Shown piece by piece: positions 46,863 through 55,067 of a stretch of 64,000 nucleotides of DNA. Numbering within the stretch: position 1 is the stretch's first letter; every line of letters begins with the position of its first letter. The stretch spans positions 38,143-102,142 of the forward strand of contig CAIVEI010000113.1 in NCBI GenBank assembly GCA_903904835.1, given 5' to 3'. The translations under genes and the position numbers were made by a program. Source of the DNA: an uncultured Schlesneria sp. (GTDB lineage: Bacteria; Planctomycetota; Planctomycetia; Planctomycetales; Planctomycetaceae). The notes beneath the pieces are model-generated. The model saw nothing but the letters and a program-made list of their open reading frames with translations. It did no database searches and was not told the origin of the DNA.

Positions 46863-47462
46863 GTGAAAAAATGGCAATTTTTATGCTTGTGCAATTTGTT
46901 GCTGGTCGGATGTAATTCGGCCGAAATGGAAACCGAGCCTCCGGCACGGATCGCGAAGGCACCACCGATCGGTGAGGGTTCTCGTAATGAATCGAAGGGG
47001 ACGGTTGGTGAGTCTGCCGAACGTTTAATTGGCGGAATCAAGTTCCAGGTCCCCGCCGGTTGGGAAGAAAAGACCTTGTCAAACAACATGATCCTGGGTG
47101 AATTCACGCTTCCTGGTGAAGCGGGGCCGGGGCGACTGACATTATCCACCGCTGGTGGAGGAACTTCGGCGAATATGGATCGCTGGCGCGGCCAATTCCA
47201 ACCAGGCCCCAATGACCCTGAGCCAAAGGAATCACGTATTCGAGGGGCGGGTAAAGAAGTGACTTTGTTGGAAGTTCACGGTTTGTTTAACGATTCCTTT
47301 GGCGGAGGTGGCCCAAAGCAGAACTGGCAACTGCTGGGTGTCGCGATCCCGGTTGATTCCGACCACAACTATTTTGTGAAGCTGACCGGCCCGAAAGAAA
47401 CAGTCTCGGCCCAGCGTGACGAATTCATCAAGTTCATTGAGTCGTCGCGATTCGACAATTGA
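46863..47462 (+). CDS. small lipoprotein of unknown function
   Basis: The 199-residue protein starts with GTG and AGGAAAGAG 6-8 nt upstream. It has a lipoprotein signal (MKKWQFLCLCNLLLVGCNSA), with C17 as the likely lipidated cysteine. A soluble domain follows with KFQVPAGWEEKTLSNNMILG and GEFTLPGEAGPGRLTLSTAG, ending KFIESSRFDN. Similar small proteins are frequent in planctomycetes without known function. Confidence 0.78.
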   Translation: MKKWQFLCLCNLLLVGCNSAEMETEPPARIAKAPPIGEGSRNESKGTVGESAERLIGGIKFQVPAGWEEKTLSNNMILGEFTLPGEAGPGRLTLSTAGGGTSANMDRWRGQFQPGPNDPEPKESRIRGAGKEVTLLEVHGLFNDSFGGGGPKQNWQLLGVAIPVDSDHNYFVKLTGPKETVSAQRDEFIKFIESSRFDN

Positions 47463-47478
47463 TGGTCTTTAAAGAGGG

Positions 47479-47580
47479 GGTCGGGTGTTCAAATTTCAAA
47501 ATTTCAAAATTGGCCGAGTAAGTGATTTCAATCAATATGCCGATCACCGGCGGCCAATTTTGAAATTTGAACACCCGACC
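47479..47580. repeat. inverted repeat with 8-bp slippage
   Basis: Left arm 47479-47516 and right arm 47551-47580 share GGTCGGGTGTTCAAATTTCA and on to GGCCG. The left arm carries one extra TTTCAAAA unit. The right arm is otherwise a perfect complement. It follows the lipoprotein gene by 17 bp and may end its transcript. Confidence 0.8.
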
Positions 47581-47604
47581 TGATGTTTTCCTGGCCTGAA
47601 AGGC

Positions 47605-47676
47605 CATCACAAATCAGCCCAGGGCAGAGCGAAGCGGCATCAGCCGCGAAGCGCCGCCCTGGGCTGATTTGTGATG
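47605..47676. repeat. perfect 21-bp cruciform
   Basis: CATCACAAATCAGCCCAGGG plus C (47605-47625) pairs perfectly with 47656-47676. An inner GCGGC/GCCGC stem lies between. The CCCAGGGC core recurs at 47893-47900. Confidence 0.85.
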
Positions 47677-47892
47677 GAATTTACAGCCCTGAAAAGGGCG
47701 ACACAAACGTTCTTGGGAACGCTGGCCGATCGACTCGTTAACTCGCGAGGTGGATCAGATTTCATGTCAATCAAACGCGTTTCGTCATTCGATAACGTGC
47801 CACAGGATTGTCGGACGAAAACTACGGCATTGGCGCTCTGCCAATAGAAATTGTGCTGCCCTTAACAGGGCGGGCGTAACTAACCTTGCACA

Positions 47893-47938
47893 CCCAGGGC
47901 GACGCTTTGCGGCTGTCGCCGCGGCGCTCTGCCCTGGG
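47893..47938. repeat. CCCAGGGC hairpin
   Basis: CCCAGGGC (47893-47900) pairs with GCCCTGGG (47931-47938). It shares the GCCCTGGGCTGAT core with the cruciform at 47605-47676. It belongs to the gene-free stretch 47463-48169. Confidence 0.65.
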
Positions 47939-48023
47939 CTGATCTGTTGCAGCCTTTCAGGCTGCCGATCCCAGAACACTGACGTTCCAGTTCGGCGAGT
48001 ATTCCCCACGGGCGGTTCAACAT

Positions 48024-48085
48024 GAGCCGGTAGCTGCGGCTTCCAGCCGCAGATTTAGAATAATGTTGGAGGCTGGAAGCCTCCA
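48024..48085. repeat. second copy of the GCGGCTTCCAGCCGC palindrome pair
   Basis: GCCGGTAGCTGCGGCTTCCA and GGAGGCTGGAAGCCTCC reproduce the pair at 45550-45616. It lies 85 bp before the end of the metallopeptidase gene. Confidence 0.7.
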
Positions 48086-48169
48086 TTAGAGAAGCTCTTG
48101 TGTGCATTCCAAGACGCGGTTCAGCATGAACCGCGAGTTATTCGTTCTAAAAAGGCGATTTGCGGCGAC

Positions 48170-51100
48170 CTAACGAGCACCTATCAGCCGCGCCCTGACC
48201 AACTCCGGAAGATACTTCACAGGGACCGATGCCTGTTCCATCACGGCGGTGTGATAACGAGCGAGGTCAAAATTGCTACCGAGTTCTCGCTGGATCTGCT
48301 GGCGAAGACGGAGGAAGGCCGAACAGCCGACAAAGTATGTCGAGAGCTGACATGACGTCTGCTTGGACCGGATCACCTTGAGCCTCGCCTCCCCTTCCGA
48401 TTGAAACGCCTCTTCCATCAGGAACGTCAATGCTTCGTCATCGGTCATCGAGGTGCAGTGCATCTTGTGGTCGAGGATGGCATTGGCCACGCTACGCAGC
48501 CGGAACTTGAGCTGCATCATTCGGAGAGCGGGATCACCGTCGCCGTAGCCTTGGTCGAGCATCATCAGTTCACAGTAGTTGGCCCAACCTTCGGCATACA
48601 CGCCTGAACCGAGGACTCGTCGGATCAGCGATGGATGACGGTTCGCATATTCAAGCTGTACGTAATGGCCCGGGTAAGCCTCGTGGATCGTGAGGATCTT
48701 CAGCATTTGCCGGTTGTATTCCCCCAGAAAGCTGGCCACTCGTGACGGCTCCCAATCTTTCGGAGGCGGGCTGATGGCATAGATACTGGACGTCGACGTA
48801 TCCAGCGGCGGTGCCGCTTCCAGAAACGCGACACTGTTGCCACGTTGAAATTCCGGCATTTCGATGATTTCACAGCGATCGGGATCAGGCAGCTCTAAAA
48901 TATTTTTCGATTTGATAAACTGCTTTAATGTCGTGACGGTGGCTCGTGCATCATTGGCCAATTCGTCTGGTGTGCTGCGATCCCGTCCGATTTCTTGAAT
49001 CACCTGATGAATGGCCTCACGGCGACCAGCGTCATCGTCGGGTGGAAACGGATGCTTTGGAAAATAGCGGCCCCACAACTGCCTTGCGATCAGCAGCATG
49101 TCACTGCGAACAACCTTCAGTGTCGCTTCTGCATCGGTCAGAACCTCGTCCGCTGTGACTCCTGCATCCAAGACCATTTCAAGCTTGCGAGCGAATCGAT
49201 CCTTGCCGATCCGCCAGTCGCCTGTGGCTTTGGGAACCAATTCCTTTTCCAGGAATTCCTGGTGTTTCTGCAGGGCAACGACGACGTCCGCAGCGGCGGC
49301 CTTAACCGCGTCGAGTTGTGGTGATGACTCGACCAGTTCGAACAACTCTTTTTGATAGAACGCAATGGCTCCCTTGTTTTGTTGAATCGAAGTCTGTGTC
49401 ACAACATTCGAAGGGTTCAGCAAATTCTCACGTGCGGCGGTCAGCAATTGAGGGACAAGCTTCATCCGCGCGAGTGCATTGGTAATGGCCGTTTCTTTTG
49501 GTTGCGTTGACTGGGTCAACAGGACATACACGCAGTCCGTGACCTTTCCCGCGTACAGCCTTGGATCACGCTCGAACGATCGTTCGTTTTCTTCCAGCCA
49601 AAGATCCAGCTTCAGCGAATCGCGCAGGATTTCAAAATCAACCTGGCTGTCTCGCGACAGGCTTTCGTAATTCACTTCGACTGGCAATCGTTCCAGAGTG
49701 CTGCGAACCAGCTCAGATCGTTTCTTTCGTGCCGGGGACGACAGGTCATCCAGTAACGAGTCGAAGCGGTGGTCCCCCAGACGCGAAGCAAAAAGTGGAC
49801 TGAGTTCACTGTCAGATTTCAGATACGACAGAAAAAACAGACTCAGATCGAGGTCAGCTTTCGTTGGCATCCTGGCAGCCTCCTGTTTGAGATCAACGCC
49901 CCAGACTTCGGCGAGCAATTCGAACATGTCCGGATCGTGCTGTTTGAGTTCCGCTCGATTGTAAGGGAAAAAGTCATTGCGGCTGAAAAACGCTTCGCTC
50001 GTTTCGGCAAAATATTCCATGGGGTTGGACATCGCATAGGCGCGGTCCATTCGCTTATTACCTTCGGCGTCCTGACGCTCGACTCGATCGTATATCCCTG
50101 CTCCCTTCGCCTTTTCGTAGGCCTTTCGGATTTGTTGATTGTCATAGCCGTCCTTCAAAAATCGGTGGTGATAGCCATGTGCCAGTTCATGCAGCACAAA
50201 GTTCGGCATGCGTCGCCGTTCCGCCTCGAAGCTTTTGATATTCGTGAATTCAACACTGCGCACCATTTCCGGATTGCGGTCGTGTTTGCGCAACCAGTCA
50301 GCTCCCGGATGGTATTCGGCCGTTGGACGTGTCTTCGGGTATTCTGGCGAGAACCACAGCGGCACTTTCTTGATTTCCGCCACCGCGGCAGCCGGCACCA
50401 CACGCTCGATTTCTTCCAGTTGAGACGTCAGCAACTCAATGGCTTTTTCCGTCTCTTTGGGGCTGTCAGCGATCAGCTTGGGACTGATGTTAAGAGTCCA
50501 GCCGAGAATCTCTTGCTTCTCTTTGAGGACGACTTTGGGCGACGCTTTACCTCGGGATCGAGCCTTTTCAATGATGGCGGTTTTGACGTTTTTGAGTCGT
50601 TCAGGCCATACGAACTTTGGAGCCTTTTCCGGGTCGTAGCCTTGCATGTGCCCCGTCAACCGAGTTGCAGGCTTGGTGTACTTCAATTCGGTATCACCAA
50701 AGACTTCTCGGCAGATCGCCGCCAGGCCGGGATCGTATTCGATCAGCAATGCCCGGGTATTCACGTGATTGTGATCGTGGTCATTCACACGGTTATTATC
50801 GAACCATGATTGCACTCCTTCAGCGAAATATTCATGGTGATTTGTGGAAGCGTATTTGCCATGCCACAGTCCTGCTTTCATCGCCGCTTCGTAGGTCGCC
50901 TTCAATCGGCGATCGAATGTTGGATCAACGTTGAGCAACCCACGCAGATGAATGTTATGAGCGAACTCGTGGATCAGAATGCATTCGGTGGAATATGGGT
51001 CGCCGACGTATCCCAGCACGTTCTCTTCAGCGACCGAACAGTAAGGATCTTCTTCGCTTCCGCCAAGACCGCGTGCCCTGGCATCCCAGAAATCCTTTGC

Positions 51101-51685
51101 CGGGACGGAATCAAAATCTCGTACTTTTTCCTCCGCCAACCGAGCGAATTCGGGCAAGTCGGTCGTATATTCGTTATAGGCCATGATGCACATGCGGGCT
51201 CCGCTTTTGATCATGGCGTCGCGAACATCAGGCCGTTTCGCGAGCATCATATTGACAAGAAACGCCGCTTCCTTAAGGGCGTAGGGATTCACAGTGGCCG
51301 ATGCCACGATCGGAAAACCGTTAGCACTGATCGACTGCGTATAGAAAGATGGGACGCCATCAGGATTCGGCGGATCAAATCGAACGCCCTGGAAACTGAC
51401 CTGGCTGGTGGCCTTAACCGTGGCCTTACTCTCGCGGCCGACAAGCTCAAACTGATGACCGATCGTCGTCATGATCGTTGTTTGATCGCCAGCTTTGACG
51501 CTGCCGTTAGGGATGCGTTCGCTCTCCGACTTCAGCCAGAAAATATCAACGGGCTGATTAGTGCCGTTGATGATTTGCAGCTTTGGACGGGGGAACGCTG
51601 CCCCCTTGTCTTGCGGATCGGCTGCAGAGGCGAGTCCTCCGACGGATAAAAGACAAATGCTGACGAGCAAGTTTCTGTAATGCAT
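48170..51685 (-). CDS. VHL-like / double HExxH / DUF885 metallopeptidase fusion
   Basis: The 1171-residue secreted protein has a signal peptide (LVSICLLSVGGLASAAD). A pVHL beta-domain-like segment follows (about 30-85: INGTNQPVDIFWLKSESE...GDQTTIMTTIGHQFEL). A first metallopeptidase module has HEFAHNIH (about 237) and a likely third ligand in HHEYFAEG. A second has HELAHGYHH (about 498) and PMEYFAET. The last half is a DUF885 domain with HEAYPGHYVQLEYA (about 997). DUF885 proteins are predicted zinc peptidases. Three such sites in one chain are unusual. The protein likely processes peptides outside the cytoplasm. A downstream minus-strand end carries no terminator I can see. Confidence 0.85.
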   Translation of the reverse strand: MHYRNLLVSICLLSVGGLASAADPQDKGAAFPRPKLQIINGTNQPVDIFWLKSESERIPNGSVKAGDQTTIMTTIGHQFELVGRESKATVKATSQVSFQGVRFDPPNPDGVPSFYTQSISANGFPIVASATVNPYALKEAAFLVNMMLAKRPDVRDAMIKSGARMCIMAYNEYTTDLPEFARLAEEKVRDFDSVPAKDFWDARARGLGGSEEDPYCSVAEENVLGYVGDPYSTECILIHEFAHNIHLRGLLNVDPTFDRRLKATYEAAMKAGLWHGKYASTNHHEYFAEGVQSWFDNNRVNDHDHNHVNTRALLIEYDPGLAAICREVFGDTELKYTKPATRLTGHMQGYDPEKAPKFVWPERLKNVKTAIIEKARSRGKASPKVVLKEKQEILGWTLNISPKLIADSPKETEKAIELLTSQLEEIERVVPAAAVAEIKKVPLWFSPEYPKTRPTAEYHPGADWLRKHDRNPEMVRSVEFTNIKSFEAERRRMPNFVLHELAHGYHHRFLKDGYDNQQIRKAYEKAKGAGIYDRVERQDAEGNKRMDRAYAMSNPMEYFAETSEAFFSRNDFFPYNRAELKQHDPDMFELLAEVWGVDLKQEAARMPTKADLDLSLFFLSYLKSDSELSPLFASRLGDHRFDSLLDDLSSPARKKRSELVRSTLERLPVEVNYESLSRDSQVDFEILRDSLKLDLWLEENERSFERDPRLYAGKVTDCVYVLLTQSTQPKETAITNALARMKLVPQLLTAARENLLNPSNVVTQTSIQQNKGAIAFYQKELFELVESSPQLDAVKAAAADVVVALQKHQEFLEKELVPKATGDWRIGKDRFARKLEMVLDAGVTADEVLTDAEATLKVVRSDMLLIARQLWGRYFPKHPFPPDDDAGRREAIHQVIQEIGRDRSTPDELANDARATVTTLKQFIKSKNILELPDPDRCEIIEMPEFQRGNSVAFLEAAPPLDTSTSSIYAISPPPKDWEPSRVASFLGEYNRQMLKILTIHEAYPGHYVQLEYANRHPSLIRRVLGSGVYAEGWANYCELMMLDQGYGDGDPALRMMQLKFRLRSVANAILDHKMHCTSMTDDEALTFLMEEAFQSEGEARLKVIRSKQTSCQLSTYFVGCSAFLRLRQQIQRELGSNFDLARYHTAVMEQASVPVKYLPELVRARLIGAR

Positions 51686-51755
51686 AGGATTACTCTTTGA
51701 ATATCGATGGACATCGAGAAGATTTATTAACTTCGAACTCTTTCAGTCGGGACAG

Positions 51756-52859
51756 TCACGCGATTTCGACAAGTCGCGGGCCTAAGACATTTTGCTTCGG
51801 AGTGATCCCCAGTCCCGGCGCAAAACTTGCCTCCATGAATCCATTGACCCGCATGGGTGCTCCGTCAGCCGTACTGACAGTCACGTAGCTGTTAAAATCG
51901 GTACTCGTAAAACGATATTCCTCGGGAGTACTGTGAGCGAGATGAGCGATCGCTGCTGTTGTGATGTCGCCTCCCCAACTGTCTTCCAGCGTCATCGCGA
52001 TTCCCATGGAAACGCAAAGATCGCGGACTTGTTTTGTTTTGGTCAGCCCACCAAGTTTGCTGATCTTCAGATTGACGACATCCATCGCCAGGTCTGCTTT
52101 GGCTCGCAGCAACATGTCGAGGCTGTCGATATTCTCATCCAGTACAAAAGGATGGTCGGTATGACGCCGAACGGCCAGGCATTCTTCGTACGTTAAGCAA
52201 GGCTGTTCGATATAGACGTCCACGTCGCGAACACCTCGGACAACTCGAATTGCTTCGTGCTGTGTCCAGCCGGTATTGGCATCAGCAACGAGCCGGTCGG
52301 TCGGTTGAAGCATCGCCCGGACCGCATGAATTCGCTCGATATCGGTATCGGGGTCACCACCCACCTTTAATTGAAATCGGGTATACCCCTCGGACCGATA
52401 CCCGGCGACTTTTCTGGCCATGATATCGGGAGACTCCTGTGAGATCGCTCGGTACAGACGTACTTTTTCGGCGAAACGTCCCCCCATCAACGTGCAGACA
52501 GGCAAACCTGTTGCCTGGCCGAGGAGATCCCAGCAGGCAATGTCGATCCCTGATTTGACGTACGCATGCCCTTTGAGTGCTGCGTCCATCCGGTGATTAA
52601 GAACCGAAAGTTGGCATGGATCAAATCCCAGCAAATGCGGTCCCAGTTCTTTCAGGCCCGCTCGGACGCCGTCAGCATAGGCTGGGAGGTAAAACGGTCC
52701 CAACGGACAAACTTCGCCATAGCCGATCAGGCCGCTATCGGTCTCAACGCCGACAATCGTGCTGTCGAAGACTGAGACGGATTTACCACCCGACCACTTG
52801 TACGATCCTTCGACCAAAGGCAATTCCACACGGTGAGCAAATATCCGGGCGATTTTCAT
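51756..52859 (-). CDS. mandelate racemase/muconate lactonizing enzyme family protein
   Basis: The 367-residue enzyme has the enolase-superfamily capping domain and barrel. Visible features are the KxK-like FQLKVGG (catalytic Lys in strand 2), metal ligands in VADANTGW (Asp), VYIEQPC (Glu) and FVLDENID (Asp/Glu), and the strand-6 lysine in [16 protein letters not shown] in the last strand is shared with cis-3-hydroxyproline dehydratase-type members. A dehydratase or racemase of a hydroxy/amino acid is most likely; exact substrate unproven. It lies 70 bp upstream of the metallopeptidase gene on the same strand, so the two may be co-transcribed. Confidence 0.9.
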   Translation of the reverse strand: MKIARIFAHRVELPLVEGSYKWSGGKSVSVFDSTIVGVETDSGLIGYGEVCPLGPFYLPAYADGVRAGLKELGPHLLGFDPCQLSVLNHRMDAALKGHAYVKSGIDIACWDLLGQATGLPVCTLMGGRFAEKVRLYRAISQESPDIMARKVAGYRSEGYTRFQLKVGGDPDTDIERIHAVRAMLQPTDRLVADANTGWTQHEAIRVVRGVRDVDVYIEQPCLTYEECLAVRRHTDHPFVLDENIDSLDMLLRAKADLAMDVVNLKISKLGGLTKTKQVRDLCVSMGIAMTLEDSWGGDITTAAIAHLAHSTPEEYRFTSTDFNSYVTVSTADGAPMRVNGFMEASFAPGLGITPKQNVLGPRLVEIA

Positions 52860-53016
52860 GGTCGATATTTTCCTGCGGTAATGTATGTGTGAAACGCTGG
52901 AGCAGAGTCAAACTTGGAAAAACGAATTCTGTGCCACTGCATCGCAGTCTTCTAAAGTAGCCTTCATCGCTCCGAGGCTGTCAGTTTTTGTAAGTTGAGG
53001 ATGGTGAGCCACAACC

Positions 53017-53084
53017 CGTAGCATGGGCTTCAGCCCGTGCGACACAACATCTTGTGCGGGCTAAAGCCCACACTACAAAAACGG
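53017..53084. repeat. double REP-like palindrome
   Basis: CGTAGCATGGGCTTCAGCCC and GCGGGCTAAAGCCCACACTA face each other across a 15-nt spacer, so the pair forms a larger stem. It belongs to the family at 18371, 18744, 38438 and 54326. It lies in the 52860-53317 gap between the enolase-family and creatininase-like genes, which contains no gene. Confidence 0.75.
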
Positions 53085-53199
53085 ACAGCCTTTCCGCGTG
53101 ATGTGCATGCGTCGGAAACGCTCCAACCCTTGCCTTCGCATTCGAAACAAATAATTTTTTTGAATACTTTTTAAAAAACATGCCGTTTGCAATATGACG

Positions 53200-53288
53200 G
53201 GTTCTCGAGCAATCCTCATCACGCGGAGCGATGATGGCTACTTTGGTCTAAGAGCACTGCTTGAACGAAGACGGTCAAGCAATCGCAC
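53200..53288. repeat. composite repeat, short form
   Basis: The 89-bp sequence shares a 30-bp identical core (53217-53246, starting CATCACGCGGAGCGATGATG) with 61763-61792 (inverted) and 61906-61935. The flanking AGAGCACTGCTTGA..GGTCAAGC part also matches the 61.7-kb copy, which has about 50 extra bases in the middle. Confidence 0.8.
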
Positions 53289-53317
53289 AGTAATTTAGAA
53301 GATTGACAACTCAACCG

Positions 53318-54145
53318 CTATTTCGAACGTGCTTTTCGATAGGCGTTCGCCGTTGCTTCGGCTCGAAACTCGACGATTTTCTTTCCCCATTCGATCGTTT
53401 TTTCCATCGGAGCTAATGAAACACCGTTGATACGGAATTTGTCAGCGGCGATTCTTTGGCTTGCTCGAACGCTTTCAGGGTCAACGACCATCATGGTTGC
53501 GGTGATCGCAAAGTCATCATGCAGGCCCTCGTCTGTTTCGTGAATCCCTTGCTTTTCCAACCATTTCGAGACTGATTCATGGTCATAATACTCAGGGATG
53601 AAGTAGGCCTTCGATTTCTGACCGGTCCACTTCCGATTGAGCTGTTCGGCGACCTCCTTCATACCAGTTTGATTACCACCGCTATCGCCAATCAAAACGA
53701 TGTTTTTGAATCCATGTACTTTGAGCGACGAACAAATATCGATCAGCAGCCGTTCGAAAGTCTCTTTTGCGACACTGATCGTGCCGGGGTATTTCATGTG
53801 CAGCGACGGAGGATCGATGTCTCCCTCAGGCACAAACGGGACAATCGGAGCCACAAGCGCATTCAGCTTGCGGGCGATGGCTTCGGTTGTTGTTCGCAGA
53901 ACGACATTGTGTTTACCGGTCACAAGGTATGGACCATTTTGCTCAACCCCTCCCGTGGCCACGATCACAGTCTCTTTTCCCTCTCGAATGGCATCGCGAA
54001 CTTCCATCCAGGTTAGATCTTCGATGAATACAGTATCCCTTGCCGCAATCGGACGAGGCGCCTCCGGATCAGGTCGGACCGGGTCTGCTAGAACGGCAAA
54101 AAGTCCGATCACGAGCGAGGCAATCAGGGCAATTCCACGTGACAT
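53318..54145 (-). CDS. secreted creatininase-family protein
   Basis: The 275-residue protein has a signal peptide (IALIASLVIGLFAVLA) and the creatininase fold: TVIVATGGVEQNGPYLVTGK, GTISVAKETFERLLIDICSS and NIVLIGDSGGNQTGM. In creatininase proper the metal motif is EQHGPHLPxxTD. Here EQNG and GKHN replace it, a subgroup with altered metal ligands. An amidohydrolase role is likely; the substrate need not be creatinine. A GAGA site precedes the ATG at 54145. Confidence 0.82.
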   Translation of the reverse strand: MSRGIALIASLVIGLFAVLADPVRPDPEAPRPIAARDTVFIEDLTWMEVRDAIREGKETVIVATGGVEQNGPYLVTGKHNVVLRTTTEAIARKLNALVAPIVPFVPEGDIDPPSLHMKYPGTISVAKETFERLLIDICSSLKVHGFKNIVLIGDSGGNQTGMKEVAEQLNRKWTGQKSKAYFIPEYYDHESVSKWLEKQGIHETDEGLHDDFAITATMMVVDPESVRASQRIAADKFRINGVSLAPMEKTIEWGKKIVEFRAEATANAYRKARSK

Positions 54146-54325
54146 GATTAATCTCTTTCAGTTTCAGTCCAACGATCCTGGATCAACGTTGACCTCAATT
54201 GCGCGGGATTCTGATTTTAGGACAAGAACCGATGATGGGGATGAAACCATTGGACAGCAAGTGTTGCCACACTCACTGTGAGGTTTTGACGTGTAGGCTG
54301 CCAGCCTCCAAAAGATACTTTTCCG

Positions 54326-54350
54326 CACGGGCTGAAGCCCATGCTACGGT
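54326..54350. repeat. REP-like palindrome
   Basis: GCACGGGCTGAAGCCCATGC is an inverted member of the GGGCTTCAGCCC family. The gap 54146-54454, upstream of the sigma gene, holds nothing else I recognise. Confidence 0.6.
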
Positions 54351-54454
54351 TTATGGCCTGCCGTTTTCGACGCGATTTTTACCCTTTCTTAGAATTCCCG
54401 TAATTTTCGCGATAACTTTTTAGACACGATTCGTATCTGCTGTCAGAGGTATTC

Positions 54455-55057
54455 ATGACCAGTGTTCCACCCACCCGTCCGACCCTGCTCTTCCGCATCC
54501 GTGATGCTCGCGATCAGGAGGCGTGGGGGCGGTTCATTGATCTGTATGCTCCTCTGGTTTACGGGTTTCTCCGTAAGCGAGGCTTGCAAGACGCCGATTC
54601 TGCCGATTTGACGCAAGATGTTTTAAGACAGGTGGCAGCGGCAGCGAAGAGTTTGGAATACGACGCGAAACGAGGTTCTTTTCGTGGTTGGCTGTTTACG
54701 ATCGTTCAAAATCGATTGACAGACCATTGGCGAAAGGAAGGAATTCGGGAGCACGGCGGCGGCGACACCGACGCTCAGCAGCAACTGAACGAGATTCCTC
54801 AGCCGGGTGGAATGGATGCGAGTGCCGAATGGGATGCCGATTATGAACGACAACTTTTTCATTATGCGGCGAATATTGTGAAGCAGGATTTTACGCCGTC
54901 CACTTGGCAGGCGTTCTGGATGACGGCGGTCGACGGGGTCGGGGGCCGTGAAGTGGCAGAAAAACTTGAGATGACGGTCGCTGCGGTCTACCTGGCCAAA
55001 GGTCGAGTCATGGCTCGACTGAAGGATCAGGTGAAGTTGCTGGTTGGCGAAGAATGA
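54455..55057 (+). CDS. ECF-like RNA polymerase sigma factor
   Basis: The 200-residue protein has region 2 (RDQEAWGRFIDLYAPLVYGF...DADSADLTQDVLRQV) and region 4 (FTPSTWQAFWMTAVDGVGGR, EVAEKLEMTVAAVYLAKGRV). This is the planctomycete ECF type commonly found beside Ser/Thr kinases. AGAGGT 6 nt before the ATG is a good site. The kinase start follows the stop by 10 bp, so they form one operon. The kinase's finger domain could act as anti-sigma, as inferred for similar pairs. Confidence 0.93.
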   Translation: MTSVPPTRPTLLFRIRDARDQEAWGRFIDLYAPLVYGFLRKRGLQDADSADLTQDVLRQVAAAAKSLEYDAKRGSFRGWLFTIVQNRLTDHWRKEGIREHGGGDTDAQQQLNEIPQPGGMDASAEWDADYERQLFHYAANIVKQDFTPSTWQAFWMTAVDGVGGREVAEKLEMTVAAVYLAKGRVMARLKDQVKLLVGEE

Positions 55058-55067
55058 AAGAACAATC

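Noticed and set aside
47750..48025. Short plus-strand frame among palindromes
   Set aside because: Lies in hairpin-rich repeat DNA, lacks a start site and has no protein-like pattern.
53200..53288. Repeat considered as an insertion sequence end
   Set aside because: No transposase frame nearby and the element is too short; no target duplication visible.
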